This document shows, piece by piece, positions 31,343 to 43,177 of a stretch of DNA of 64,000 nucleotides. The stretch covers positions 55,621,001-55,685,000 of the forward strand of contig CM074855.1 in the NCBI GenBank assembly GCA_037501455.1, read 5' to 3'. Below the pieces are notes generated by a model. It ran no database searches. It saw only the letters and a program-made list of their open reading frames with translations, and was not told the origin of the DNA. The stretch is from Lantana camara (Eukaryota; Streptophyta; Magnoliopsida; Lamiales; Verbenaceae). The translations under genes were made by a program, and so were the position numbers. Each line of letters starts with the position of its first letter. Position 1 is the first letter of the stretch.

Positions 31343-34300
31343 TGTAGCACCCGAGCGTAAGGTACCACATCCCCCGCACCGAGACCCGACCCGTATATGA
31401 AATGGAAATCCATACACGTGCCAAATCCACGGCGAACGGGGACACAACACACACGCTAGGCTAGGCGGGACTAACCCTTAAACCAATCAGTGCAAGAATC
31501 ATAAAAATCAGAGTTAAATAAAATTCGCGGAAGCAAGAACTACATAGCATATATACAATGAGCTAACCAGCTCCAAAAATCAATATACAAAAGCATTCAA
31601 ATATGCACGGCACTCACGGCCTACAAAATCATAACGCTCCAATCTATACTAAAATCAAATACAAATGTAGCAACAAGGGTATGAATATGAGACTGAAAAG
31701 AAGTGCTAAACATAAATGCAAGACCTAGACGACTTGTATTCCCGCCTAGCACTCCTATACCTGCACAAAACAGCTGAAAACAACCGGGTTCAGTCTAAAA
31801 GAGACTGGTGGGTATAAAAATGGGGCATAAGATATATAATATCGCATAATTTAAACACATACATGCAAGCCCTAATCCCGTGTGAAGTTTGATAAGAATT
31901 TACCAAGCGGTTAAAACAAAAGAAAACATCAACGGGATTACGACGTTCATTTTCATTCATAGTTGTTCATAAGGGCTTAAGCTCGGCGAGTGAGCGTGCA
32001 CAATCTCCAACCTTCTCCTCGTGTAATCATATCATAATCATTGGTTGTCATACATATCTTTCGTGCACATACATAAATGATCATAATCATACATATACAC
32101 CTTCTTCCTCCGGGTGGTAGACAAGTTAGCTAGACCTGACTACCGAAACATACATAATGGCTAGTGAGGTACATGAATCCTCAAAAGCCCGACTTGCGTT
32201 TCCTCGTCAAAACTCCTAACGAGGTCCGTATCATCGTAAATTTGGTTGGAACTAGTATATGGGATCCCCGTCAGCCCTTGCTTCCTCGGTTAGCCACATA
32301 TACTAAGTCCCGGGGCCCGTGAATATAACATACATGCAATCTCGCCAAAACATAAGGAAGGGTTTCATATATAAAAAGGGGTCATACGTTTGAAATCATT
32401 TACCCAAAATGACTCGATTTATATAAATATATAATTTTGGTTTAAAACTTTGCAAATAAGGGATTTATAGGGTTGTTTTAACTAATAGAAGAAAAACCCA
32501 CCTTTACCAAAGCAAAATAAAGGCACAAGCGTCTCAATGCTCGTCCTCGTCTCCGACCAAACCCGAATCTGTGCAAAAGAAAAGGTATGAGACGCAATGA
32601 CCACATATGACGCTCGGCCATGACGTGAATATGACATGAATGCATAAATGATCATGTTATATCATAAAAATGTTCATGTGCACGATTAAGGAATTTAAAA
32701 CATATAATTCAAATCATTCATTCATATGTTTCATTTGATTTCATAATTTCATAAATTCATAACATTCATATAATCTTCATAAATTCATATAAATTCCATA
32801 AATTCATAACATTCATAGGTTCATATAAATTTCATAAATTCAAATCATTCATAATATTCATAAATTCATAAATTCATAATGCATATCAATTAATCTAAAA
32901 TTCATTTAAGAAGCATAACACATATTATTCAATTTCACATTTAGGAATAAAACAAATAAAACGTTCAATCAAAAGTCGATAATTAAATACGCGAAATGGA
33001 AATCAATTAATTTCTAGAATTGAATTAAATTAAATAATATTCAAAATATATAATAAATATATATATATATTTAATGTAATATATATATAATATACTAAAT
33101 ATATAATATATAATAACATATATACACCATATATATATATATACACTCACGTACACACACACACAACATGCATGCATATATATTACATATATTACATGCA
33201 TAATTATATATATACTATATATTATACACAACATGCATGCAATTACAACACAAACCATGCACACCATTCTCAACCAACACACACACGCAGACATACAGCA
33301 GCAAAACAGCAGCAACCACACACGCAGGGAAGAAGAAGAAGACGCAGGAACAGTTTAAGAAAAACGGGGTGACACCCCCGTGTCACCCACCAACACTAGA
33401 CCGAGACACCCCCGTGTCTCGGTACAGAATTCCCAGACCACACAGCACCCCCGTTCCTCGCTGGAACGGGCAGGAATGGCACGCCCGTGACGTGCAACAG
33501 CCGCAGCCTCTAACGCAGCAGAAAACAGAGCAAGAAAAGGCCACCATCTCCAACATGAACGAAGACAACAAAAGTCACACAACAAGGTCTAAAAGGCAGC
33601 ACAACTCAACAAGAACACACACCACAAAGCTGCTAAAATGGACAGAAAAAGGGAGAAGGAAACGCAGCAAATTGACAGCAAAAACAGTCCAGAAAAACAG
33701 GGCAAAACTTCGAAGAAAAACAGGGCATGATTAAACTCAACCTTCTCCATCTAATCAACTCAGTTAAGGCCAACAATTAACCAGCAAATTAACATATATT
33801 CAACAAGAAAATGAGTTCCAAAAGTGATCAATCAAAGCATGGAAGCATACGTGACCTTCCCGTGGAATTTCTGAAAATTTCATAAATGATCTCTCATATA
33901 TTTCTCAAAAAACACGAAAACAATGATCATAATTGATATAAGGATGTTAAAACAATTAAACTCAGGCTTGGAATCAATCAAAACCATAAGGAATCGAAGA
34001 GGATCAAGAATTTATACAAAAACTCCACTTTTCGGTAAAATGGCCAGAAATGGATGAAACCATGCTCAAACTTGTGAATGGAAAGATGAAAATGATCAGA
34101 ATTAATCATACAATACAACCCTAAGCTTACCTTGTTGATTGGATGAAGTTTGGAGAAGATTTGAGCTCCAAAATCTCCAAATGGTGAAGGGTTACGGGAC
34201 TGGAGAGAAAACAGTAGCTTTGGCTGAAGTTTGGGGATGATGTGATGATAATCTCGGTCAAGGATTGAAATATCTAGATAGGTGGTTGATTTAGGGTTAA

Positions 34301-35176
34301 AAGGAATCAAACCATGGTTAATTTGGTTGTGGTTTGGGTGAGATATGGTTCAATTAGTGCAACAAGGTCAAGTTGGATGCCGTTTCGTTTTTCGGTTGGA
34401 TTTCGGAGTTTCAAATGAATTAGGAAAATTATAAGGCTAAGTTTACTAAACTCGAATTTTCGTTACGAGTTCAGCGGAGTTGACGGAACTCGAATCCGAG
34501 TTCCCGAGCTCAAGATATTAAATTCGGAACCAAGGGTACGCTAAGTGCTCGTTAGCTCCCGTTTTGGTTCCTTAAATAAAATTAAATTCGTTAACCTATC
34601 AAATGAATTCAAAAACATAAATTGAGCATAAAATCATGTTCATAACACATATATGTACAACATATTACAAAATCGTGGCAAATTGATATCATATCATATA
34701 AGAACGAAGCACAACATGAACGAACAAGCTCATACATGCATTTCAACACAAATCCCATGCATATATTATAACTCTCATGCATAAATGGAATAAAATGCAT
34801 GCAAAATTAATTCCCATGCACAATTATGATTTGCATGCATGCATATTTAATATTCTCCATGCATAATTATATATATATTGTACGTATATATATAAATAGA
34901 TAATTAATTAATTAAAACATGGTTAATTAACATAATATATAATTAGCATAATCATTAAACAAATAATAATAATAATAATTAAACATATATATATATATAT
35001 ATACGAGACATATATATATATAAAGAATAATATTAAAATAAAATAATATAATATGATATACTAAAATAATAACAATTATAATAAAATTAAATATAAAACA
35101 CGTAAAAACAATTAATTCGCGCAATTAGGTAAACACATACGCTCTACCTTTACGTCCGAAAAGTCGGGGCGTTACA
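31343..35176 (-). repeat. Family C LTR 3 (5'-terminal LTR of the tandem), 3834 bp
   Basis: It has about six private substitutions (for example near 31666, 31962, 32141, 33781, 34290 and 34461). It ends at GGGCGTTACA and is followed by the right GAGAT copy. Internal modules as in LTR 1, offset by 14106 bp (a little less past the AT run). Confidence 0.93.
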
Positions 35177-35181
35177 GAGAT
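35177..35181. other. Target-site duplication GAGAT, right copy (family C)
   Basis: Pairs with 17232-17236; family B LTR sequence resumes immediately with ATATTCC. Confidence 0.95.
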
Positions 35182-37203
35182 ATATTCCAATCGTATATGA
35201 AAACATGTATTGAATGGATTGTGATATGCATGAATGTTTCGATTTACAATTTGAATCCCGATGTGATGAATTTATGCTATGTGTTTAGATACGAAGGGGT
35301 GTTAGTGTAATATTTAGAAACTAATCTTTTATGTGACTAAATGAACTTGAATGATATTTTAGAAGAACGAACATGTTGTGAAGTTGTAAAGTATGATCTT
35401 AAGTGAATTAGATGCACTCTTTAATTGTATCAAGCATGCCATCTACGTACAACAACCTTGTATGTTTATATGATCAAGTTGCTCTTACTTATGCACTTTA
35501 TAACTCGACATGAAATTCATGTTTAATTCTAATATTATAATTGAACCCTGTGACATTGGATGATTTAATATGCATTTTGTGAATACATTGGCTTCCTAAA
35601 TTGATCTTGCATCTTTGGATATGGAATTGCGTGTTGGTTGCTTGTAAATATGACCTTGTTGGGCATTGATATGCCTTGAATGACCACGACACCTTATCCA
35701 AGCACAACATGAACACTTATGCATAACCACGATCATGTTGAGCAACGCCGTGCGTCTTGTTTGGTTCATATAGAGTCTACGTCTGGGCTTCTGTATGTCT
35801 TGTCACAGAGTTTGGTGGTGCCGGTGGGCCCGAGGTTTAGAGTGTTTGGCCCTTCACACTCTCAGACTCTACTTTCACGAGGTGAGGTTTAGGATTTTAT
35901 ATAGTTACGTGACCTATGGCCTTTACATGTTGATTTCTACCCTTGCATGCGAGTATACTCTATTATAGATATGTATGTGCTGAATATGATATGTTGATGA
36001 TCTTGTGTGAGTCCTGCGTGGATGGAGGTCATGAGGCTTAAAGTTCCATCGCGTATGAAGGGTGTAAATATAAAACCAGTTTTTGAGGCATATGTAAGCT
36101 ATTTTGGAAAATTCAGTGGTGTTATGATTCTGTAGCGAGTTAGCCATGATATATGGTATCTGTTCTATTCTGTACTGTTCTGTATGTGGATCCAGGAGCT
36201 GGTACGAGTGGAGACCGGTACGGCATAGGGCCGTCGGATAAGCCATTGTGCTAGTTTCCATTTGAGATATCATTGCGCGACCTTAGGGTGATGAGGGAGG
36301 CGTGATATCTTGAGCCTTCGGTGTTTTATCCGGGGATGACTCTTGTGGGTTCGCTACCCTCTTGAGATCGAGTCTATTTTAGACGGTTTATTCTCGATGG
36401 TATGGGGACTGTACATCTCCTCCATCATTGGTGTAGAGGTTGGATTGATTTTGATTTATGTTATGAGGAGTTGAGGTTGGAAGCTCGTACTCGCCGAGCA
36501 GTTGATTATGTTATGTTATGGAATTATGAATCGGGATAGAGTCTTTCTGGAAAATGGTTTCTAAACTTATATCTATATCTTATTCGGGTTCTTTCAAAAC
36601 GTTTTGGTATGTAACACCTATCCCCGGTTCATGAGTCCATCCTTTTTATTCTGTGCTATGCTCCTTATATATATACAGCGGGTGTGCGTTAGCCCCCTCA
36701 CTCGGTCAAGTTGACTGACCCCTCATTTACACTTTTAGTTGCAGGATTGTTGGCGTTTGCTAGGCGGAAGTGAGTCCTTTGAGTTGCACTTCGTCGGTCT
36801 AGTCTTTCTATTTGCATTTGTCTTTTCATACACTTTACTTATGCTTTGACTTGTAGACTTGAGATTATACTTTACTATTCGGTAGGCCTGCGTGGCACTC
36901 TCATTCGGCCCTTGTGGCACTTGATGATTATTACTTTATGTTGATATCCGGGATTAGGTATCTATGCTAGTTGAACCCGTCACCTGCTTTGTATGTTTTA
37001 TTTTAAATGGTTCCGCTATCTATTGATGTTGGTTTTAATTGCTTCCGCGCTCTGAGTTTTGATCAAGTTAGATCCGCCTAGCCTAGTGTGTGAGTTGGTC
37101 TCCCGTTCGCTCTGATTCGGATTCGGGTATGGACTTTCATTTCATGTTCCGGGTCTGGGTCATAGTGCGGGGGATGTGGCACTTCTCCGTTTGGGGTGTT
37201 ACA
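35182..37203 (+). repeat. Family B 5' LTR, second part (after nested insertion)
   Basis: It matches 41152-43172 of the 3' LTR and ends GGGGTGTTACA before the PBS. It contains a stem GAGATATCA/TGATATCT (36264-36310, 30-nt loop), GCTCGTACTCGCCGAGC (36482-36498), a GGTCA/TGACC hairpin before an acceptor-like TTTTAGTTGCAG (ending near 36744), and GTGCGGGGGATGTGG (37165-37179). Confidence 0.92.
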
Positions 37204-37211
37204 TCCTTAAG

Positions 37212-37223
37212 TGGTATCAGAGC
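37212..37223 (+). other. Primer binding site, family B
   Basis: TGGTATCAGAGC lies 8 nt after the LTR end, with the same TCCTTAAG spacer as families A and C. Confidence 0.95.
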
Positions 37224-38908
37224 TCTAGGTTGCAAAACCGAGCTCTTGAGTCGTGTTGAGTCTGTCTAGGTCGTACGGCATAGGAATAACTGCGCATTGC
37301 ATTTATTTGACTTGATATTTTGACCCTTCGGCATGAATTGTTTTGTGATTATATGATTGTGTGCACATTGTGACTTTGATTATGCAACATCTTATTTTAT
37401 GTGCTTTATAAATTACAACAAATTGTTGCATTTACGTGATATACTTGTTACATTTCATTTGCATCCTAATTCGTATGCATCGAATTTAGTGTTTGAATTT
37501 CAGGGTGCTCTATGAGTCAACACTAAGATTTCCCTCCGTCAACACTACCTATTAGCACTACAACAAAAACACACCATGATTCAAAGATGAAAGGATTCTT
37601 CACCAAGATGAATGGTCATGAAAAGGTTCAGAGTTGAAGGAATGAGATTTTCTATGTTGACTTACTATCTTAAAGTCAATTGAAAGATGGAGTTTGATGA
37701 ATTTTCACCTTGATGATTCGTTTATTTGGAAGTAGTCACCTTGCTGAGGAAATGAGTCAATGGAGGAGAATCTGACCAAGTAGAACCGTTTTGAAGGAGT
37801 TTGATGAGCTTTCGCCTTGATGGTTCATTTATTTGGAAGTAGTCACCTTGTTGATGGAAACGAGTTAATGTAGAAGAATTCGATCAAATAAGATCCGAGC
37901 AAGTTCAAGGAATGTGGATAGGTAACATGAACGACGAGCTACAAACCATCGGTGAGTGTTGAAGGTTTTGGTGCCGTTTAGAGTTAACGAACGGCAAGAC
38001 AAGATTGATTGTTAGCTCTTTGGGTGTTTCTTCAAGATGAGATGGAAGACATTGTTGATGTGGGAATGGAATACCTAAATGAAGAAAGACTTTATCCAAG
38101 TTTCAGAATTATATACCATGGATTGCTTTGGGAAGTACTTAGCACCACAATCATCCAACGAAACTCAGAGGTAAATATCTAATTGACAAATGAATCATGG
38201 ACAACTCCTTGAAGATGAGCAGACTAAGATTTAACACATAAATGAGAATTCTTGGGAGAAACTGAGGATGATTCTAGTTGAGCAAGGATTACGGTCTAGT
38301 AAGGGGTTTGGTGATAAACGAGCTTTGCTGAGTTACCACTTTATGAGAAGACTCAAGACAAAGAAGTTCAGATGACGAAGGTTGCATCATTACCGGCTTA
38401 ATCAACTCCTACTGCTTCATCTCGACTTTCTTGTAAAGATTGTTACGCTTCGGTTAACGGTATGCCAAGCATTCTTGGCATTTGCATACATGCATCATTT
38501 AAATACTCTTACCTTGTTTTGCTTGATGTGGTTGATAACTACTGCTATTTTAATTGTGATAACTTGGATACCTGATCTAGTATTTGTAACTTGAAATTTC
38601 TACTTGTTATGAACTGTGCTGGAATGAATGAGTTATGTACTTATGTGAACTATGCGTGCCTATGTGATTTAAAAACTCTCTTGATTGCTCACTAACTTCT
38701 CATATAACATACATACATACTGTAACCTTGTTTTATAGGGATTCCATCGCGATATCCCCCTTGAGTTGAGGTATGAGCGTTGAATCTATACTCAAGGGAC
38801 ACCGATATCAGTTGTATAAGGTACACCAAACATGCATCGCATACTTTTCGTCAAGTGTTACTATGATGTGTGTATGTATGAATAACTGATCAGTAGATTT
38901 ATGTGCAA

Positions 38909-39279
38909 GAGAGACCTTAGGTTCCCTCTTTTTACGTGTTGGAGAGATGTAGGATTCTCTCTGTTTATGTGGTAGAAAGATGTTGGAATCTTTCTAAGTT
39001 TTGTGCGCGAGAGATGTTGGATTCTCTCGTACTTAGATATTCGGAGATGCTGGATTCTCTTGAATCTAAGAGTTTGAGGAATGCTGGATTTTCTCAAACT
39101 AGAATGTTGGCAGATGCTGGAATCTGTCCAACTTAGGTTGAGAGATGGGGTTCTCTCAATTATGTGCTTGAGAGACGGGGTTCTCTCTTTTGTGTGTACT
39201 CGAGAGACGGGGTTCTCTCTCTTGTGGGTGCTGAGGGACGGGGCTCTCTCACTTAGTTGCTGAGAGATGGGATTCTCTC
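38909..39279 (+). repeat. Tandem hairpin array, 12 units, with covarying stems (family B)
   Basis: Units of about 18-30 nt, spaced about 30 nt apart, each form a stem around a loop such as TGTTGGA, TGCTGGA or CGGGGT. The basic unit is GAGAGA...TCTCTC. Three units change both arms together: TAGAAAGA/TCTTTCTA (38973-38996), AGTTTGAG/CTCAAACT (39071-39100) and GTTGG-CAGA/TCTG-T-CCAAC (39106-39132). Others extend the stem (CGAGAGA/TCTCTCG, 39008-39029; TTGAGAGA/TCTCTCAA, 39138-39159). Pairing is kept while sequence changes, which points to structure rather than primary sequence. Family A carries a shorter version at the same place. Confidence 0.85.
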
Positions 39280-39570
39280 TTGTTTGTTGAGGTTGCGTTA
39301 CGCGTTGATCGGACTATGGGTAGCAAGTGGTGCATCGGAGACGACATCGAGGTTGGGTGCAGTTGCAGCTATCCGATCATGGGAATGACCGACCGAGTTC
39401 GAAACAACTAACGGATCAAGTACTCGCACGGACCTCGACGATAACAAGACATCCTAAAGGAGGTTCAGTGTAGATGACCGGAGTAAGCCTCACCATTTGA
39501 GTTATGATCTTACGTGAGTTCCGGAGAAGGGTAGGAGCACTACAACTCGAGGATCTACATTTTTCCAGTG

Positions 39571-39589
39571 GAACCTGGGGACCAGGTTC
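39571..39589 (+). other. Hairpin directly upstream of PPT (family B)
   Basis: GAACCTGGGGACCAGGTTC is a perfect 8-bp stem with a 3-nt loop, in the same place as the GAATCCG/CGGATTC hairpin of families A and C but with different stem bases. Confidence 0.8.
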
Positions 39590-39592
39590 TCT

Positions 39593-39606
39593 TAAGGGGG
39601 GAAGGT
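39593..39606 (+). other. Polypurine tract of family B
   Basis: TAAGGGGGGAAGGT lies immediately before the 3' LTR start TGTGACGCCCC. Confidence 0.9.
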
Positions 39607-42600
39607 TGTGACGCCCCGTTTTCTCGAAGGGCGTTCTTACGACATCAACAAGTAAGTCTCTACACTTATGTGTGTTTAATTTAAGAGTTCTTGAATTATG
39701 TGATTTAATATAAATCCAATTTAATATGTGATAATTCGAATTTATTCCATGAAATAATTGTCAAGTGATTTTAAATCCATCATGTTACTTAACTTGTTTA
39801 ATTTCGGTTTACTTGTATTCCTTGAGATTAATTGTCAATCATGTGTTTACAAAGTGCCGTTAAATTGTACGAAAGGTTTCTAAAATTAAATTGAATTAAA
39901 CTCTAATTGGTAAATCTATCTCTTTCATTTTAATTTGTAAAATTAATTCGGAGTTTGAATGTTTATTCGTAACTTTACCAATTTTATTTACGATTATTTG
40001 TACGCGATATTTATCTTTGCTACGCGATAAGGATACCCGGTTGTATATAGCTTGTGCACAAGACACATTTCTCCCAATCCCTTTTTCTCTCTCTCCCTCT
40101 CCTCTCCCACTTTCTCTCTCCCGCGGGTTACTATCGCGGCTTCGGTTACGAGCCCATAACTCGATCGTTTCTCGACGGAATTCAACAAACGAATAGTCCA
40201 TTTTGATTATCTCAGCGAGACCGACGTAAGAGTACCAATTTCACAGCCTAATTATGAACGGTGACGGAGTTATGGCCAGATTTCAGTAGCAGCGGAGGAG
40301 CTGTCAGACCGCCGCCACTTCGCCGGCGTTTCGCGGCGTTTTCCGGCCACCTCCTTGATGCACGCGCCCCATGCCCAGACAGAGGACTTCCAGGCGCTTC
40401 GTTTGACGTCAGCGGCGAGGCCATCGGATCAGGGACGACGCCGCACGCGCCGCCCAAAGCTCGCGGCGGCGGCGCGAGTTACTGTAGTGGCGGCGGCAGA
40501 AACTTCGACGGCCAACGGGGGCCTTTTCCGGCCATCTTTTGGTCTCGGGCTCTTCATGAAAGTTGTTCGGAACGACGAGAACTAGTGACCTGTGATCAGG
40601 AGACTCCAGATTCGGTGGTTTGGCGGCGGATCGGCGGTGGCAAAGTGGCGGTGCAACGGCGGCACTAGCTCCGAGGATTTTTCCGGAAAGCTACCTTAGG
40701 GCTTTCGAAGAGCTCGTCATGGGAAAGACAACACCTCTTTCGGATCGCATTTTGGTTCACCGGTTTGGAAGTAATTTGAGTTTGAAGATTTAGAGTTTTC
40801 GTGCTCTTAGATTTCAGATCTAGGACAATCGGCTTGGAATTTCCAGAAATTGATCGAGGATTCGGAACGGGCACGGAGACTTCATTCAGGACTGATTTTT
40901 CGGGATTTTTCCGGCGACTTTTGACGGCGGTCCGGTGGCGGCCCGGCGACTTTTCGGCGGCTCCGGTGGCGGCAATCCGGCGACTTTCGGACAGAATGTT
41001 CATCTCATTGTGGTGAGTTCAATGCCATTTTCCGTTCGTTAATCGGACACTCGATCTATTTATTACGAATTATTTTGCGTAATTGTGATTATTTGAATTA
41101 ATTGTTTTAAGTGCAAATAAATTGGTTATTGTTGGTCTGTTGATCGAGATATATTCCAATCGTATATGAAAACATGTATTGAATGGATTGTGATATGCAT
41201 GAATGTTTCGATTTACAATTTGAATCCCGATGTGATGAATTTATGCTATGTGTTTAGATACGAAGGGGTGTTAGTGTAATATTTAGAAACTAATCTTTTA
41301 TGTGACTAAATGAACTTGAATGATATTTTAGAAGAACGAACATGTTGTGAAGTTGTAAAGTATGATCTTAAGTGAATTAGATGCACTCTTTAATTGTATC
41401 AAGCATGCCATCTACGTACAACAACCTTGTATGTTTATATGATCAAGTTGCTCTTACTTATGCACTTTATAACTCGACATGAACTTCATGTTTAATTCTA
41501 ATATTATAATTGAACCCTGTGACATTGGATGATTTAATATGCATTTTGTGAATACATTGGCTTCCTAAATTGATCTTGCATCTTTGGATATGGAATTGCG
41601 TGTTGGTTGCTTGTAAATATGACCTTGTTGGGCATTGATATGCCTTGAATGACCACGACACCTTATCCAAGCACAACAAGAACACTTATGCATAACCACG
41701 ATCATGTTGAGCAACGCCGTGCGTCTTGTTTGGTTCATATAGAGTCTAAGTCTGGCCTTCTGTATGTCTTGTCACAGAGTTTGGTGGTGCCGGTGGGCCC
41801 GAGGTTTAGAGTGTTTGGCCCTTCACACTCTCAGACTCTACTTTCACGAGGTGAGGTTTATGATTTTATATAGTTACGTGACCTATGGCCTTTACATGTT
41901 GATTTCTACCCTTGCATGCGAGTATACTCTATTATAGATATGTATGTGCTGAATATGATATGTTGATGATCTTGTGTGAGTCCTACGTGGATGGAGGTCA
42001 TGAGGCTTAAAGTTCCATCGCGTTGGAAGGGTGTAAATATAAAACCAGTTTTTGAGGCATATGTAAGCTATTTTGGAAAATTCAGTGGTGTTATGATTCT
42101 GTAGCGAGTTAGCCATGATATATGGTATCTGTTCTATTCTGTACTGTTCTGTATGTGGATCCAGGAGCTGGTACGAGTGGAGACCGGTACGGCATAGGGC
42201 CGTCGGATAAGCCATTGTGCTAGTTTCCATTTGAGATATCATTGCGCGACCTTAGGGTGATGAGGGAGGCGTGATATCTTGAGCCTTCGGTGTTTTATCC
42301 GGGGATGACTCTTGTGGGTTCGCTACCCTCTTGAGATCGAGTCTATTTTAGACGGTTTATTCTCGATGGTATGGGGACTGTACATCTCCTCCCTCATTGG
42401 TGTAGAGGTTGGATTGATTTTGATTTATGTTATGAGGAGTTGAGGTTGGAAGCTCGTACTCGCCGAGCAGTTGATTATGTTATGTTATGGAAATATGAAT
42501 CGGGATAGAGTCTTTCTGGAAAATGGTTTCTAAACTTATATCTATATCTTATTCGGGTTCTTTCAAAATGTTTTGGTATGTAACACCTATCCCCGGTTCA

Positions 42601-43172
42601 TGAGTCCATCCTTTTTATTCTGTGCTATGCTCCTTATATATATACAGCGGGTGTGCGTTAGCCCCCTCACTCGGTCAAGTTAACTGACCCCTCATTTACA
42701 CTTTTAGTTGCAGGATTATTGGCGTTTGCTAGGCGGAAGTGAGTCCTTTGAGTTGCACTTCGTCGGTCTAGTCTTTCTATTTGCATTTGTCTTTTCATAC
42801 ACTTTACTTATGCTTTGACTTGTAGACTTGAGATTATACTTTACTATTCGGTAGCCCTGCGTGGCACTCTCATTCGGCCCTTGTGGCACTTGATGATTAT
42901 TACTTTATGTAGATATCCGGGATTAGGTATCTATGCTAGTTGAACCCGTCACCTGCTTTGTATGTTTTATTTTAAATGCTTCCGCTATCTATTGATGTTG
43001 GTTTTAATTGCTTCCGCGCTCTGAGTTTTGGTCAAGTTAGATCCGCCTAGCCTAGTGTGTGAGTTGGTCTCCCGTTCGCTCTGATTCGGATTCGGGTATG
43101 GACTTTCATTTCATGTTCCGGGTCTGGGTCATAGTGCGGGGGATGTGGCACTTCTCCGTTTGGGGTGTTACA
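39607..43172 (+). repeat. Family B 3' LTR, complete, 3566 bp
   Basis: An uninterrupted copy that defines the LTR: TATATAG (40044-40050), CT-rich stretch, GC-rich block (40250-41014) ending in a GGTGAGT donor-like site (GT at 41013), GAGATATCA/TGATATCT stem (42233-42279), acceptor-like TTTTAGTTGCAG ending at 42713, and GTGCGGGGGATGTGG (43134-43148). Ends TGTTACA before the AAAGT duplication. Confidence 0.93.
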
Positions 43173-43177
43173 AAAGT
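43173..43177. other. Target-site duplication AAAGT, right copy (family B)
   Basis: Pairs with 15691-15695. Satellite resumes in phase. Confidence 0.95.

Larger units (their letters stand above)
17237..35176 (-). mobile_element. Family C: tandem Ty3/gypsy element, LTR-internal-LTR-internal-LTR, gag-only
   Basis: Three near-identical LTRs (17237-21070, 24291-28122, 31343-35176) separate two near-identical 3220-bp internal regions; the repeat period is 7052-7054 bp. The element reads on the minus strand: PBS lies left of the second and third LTRs, PPT right of the first and second. Only the outermost ends carry the TSD GAGAT, so the whole tandem behaves as one insertion. Each internal copy has an open 442-codon gag/protease-start frame and deleted, mutated pol. 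Both copies share the same deletions, so the damage came before the tandem duplication. Gag-only, trans-mobilised elements of this kind are known in plants (TR-GAG). The integrase C-terminal style and long LTRs suggest a chromovirus-like, possibly Tekay/Del relative. Confidence 0.93.
37204..39606 (+). other. Family B internal domain, non-coding
   Basis: About 2.4 kb between PBS and PPT. The longest frames are under 80 codons, with no retroviral motif and no recognisable host gene. The last 700 bp hold the hairpin array (38909-39279) and the pre-PPT hairpin. Confidence 0.85.
15696..43172 (+). mobile_element. Family B: coding-less long-LTR retrotransposon with a nested insertion
   Basis: The TGTGACGCCCC...GGGGTGTTACA LTRs flank a 2.4 kb non-coding interior with tRNA-Met PBS and PPT. 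Without the nested family C element (17237-35176 plus one GAGAT copy) it is about 9.53 kb. LTR copies differ by roughly 2% in the 5' 1.5 kb and less in the rest, so it is older than family A and C copies here. TSD AAAGT is intact. No gag or pol can be recognised, so it is a second LARD-type, trans-dependent element. Its PBS spacer, terminal motifs and pre-PPT hairpin design match families A and C although LTR sequences are largely different. Confidence 0.93.

Noticed and set aside
38382..38594. 70-codon hydrophobic + frame in the family B interior
   Set aside because: Leu-rich short frame in T-rich DNA without start context, homologous motif or second copy to test; not supportable as a gene.
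38909..39279. CRISPR-like look of repeated GAGAGACGGGG units with variable linkers
   Set aside because: Plant retrotransposon context, no cas genes, units and linkers irregular in length, and stems vary in sequence. Treated as a hairpin array.
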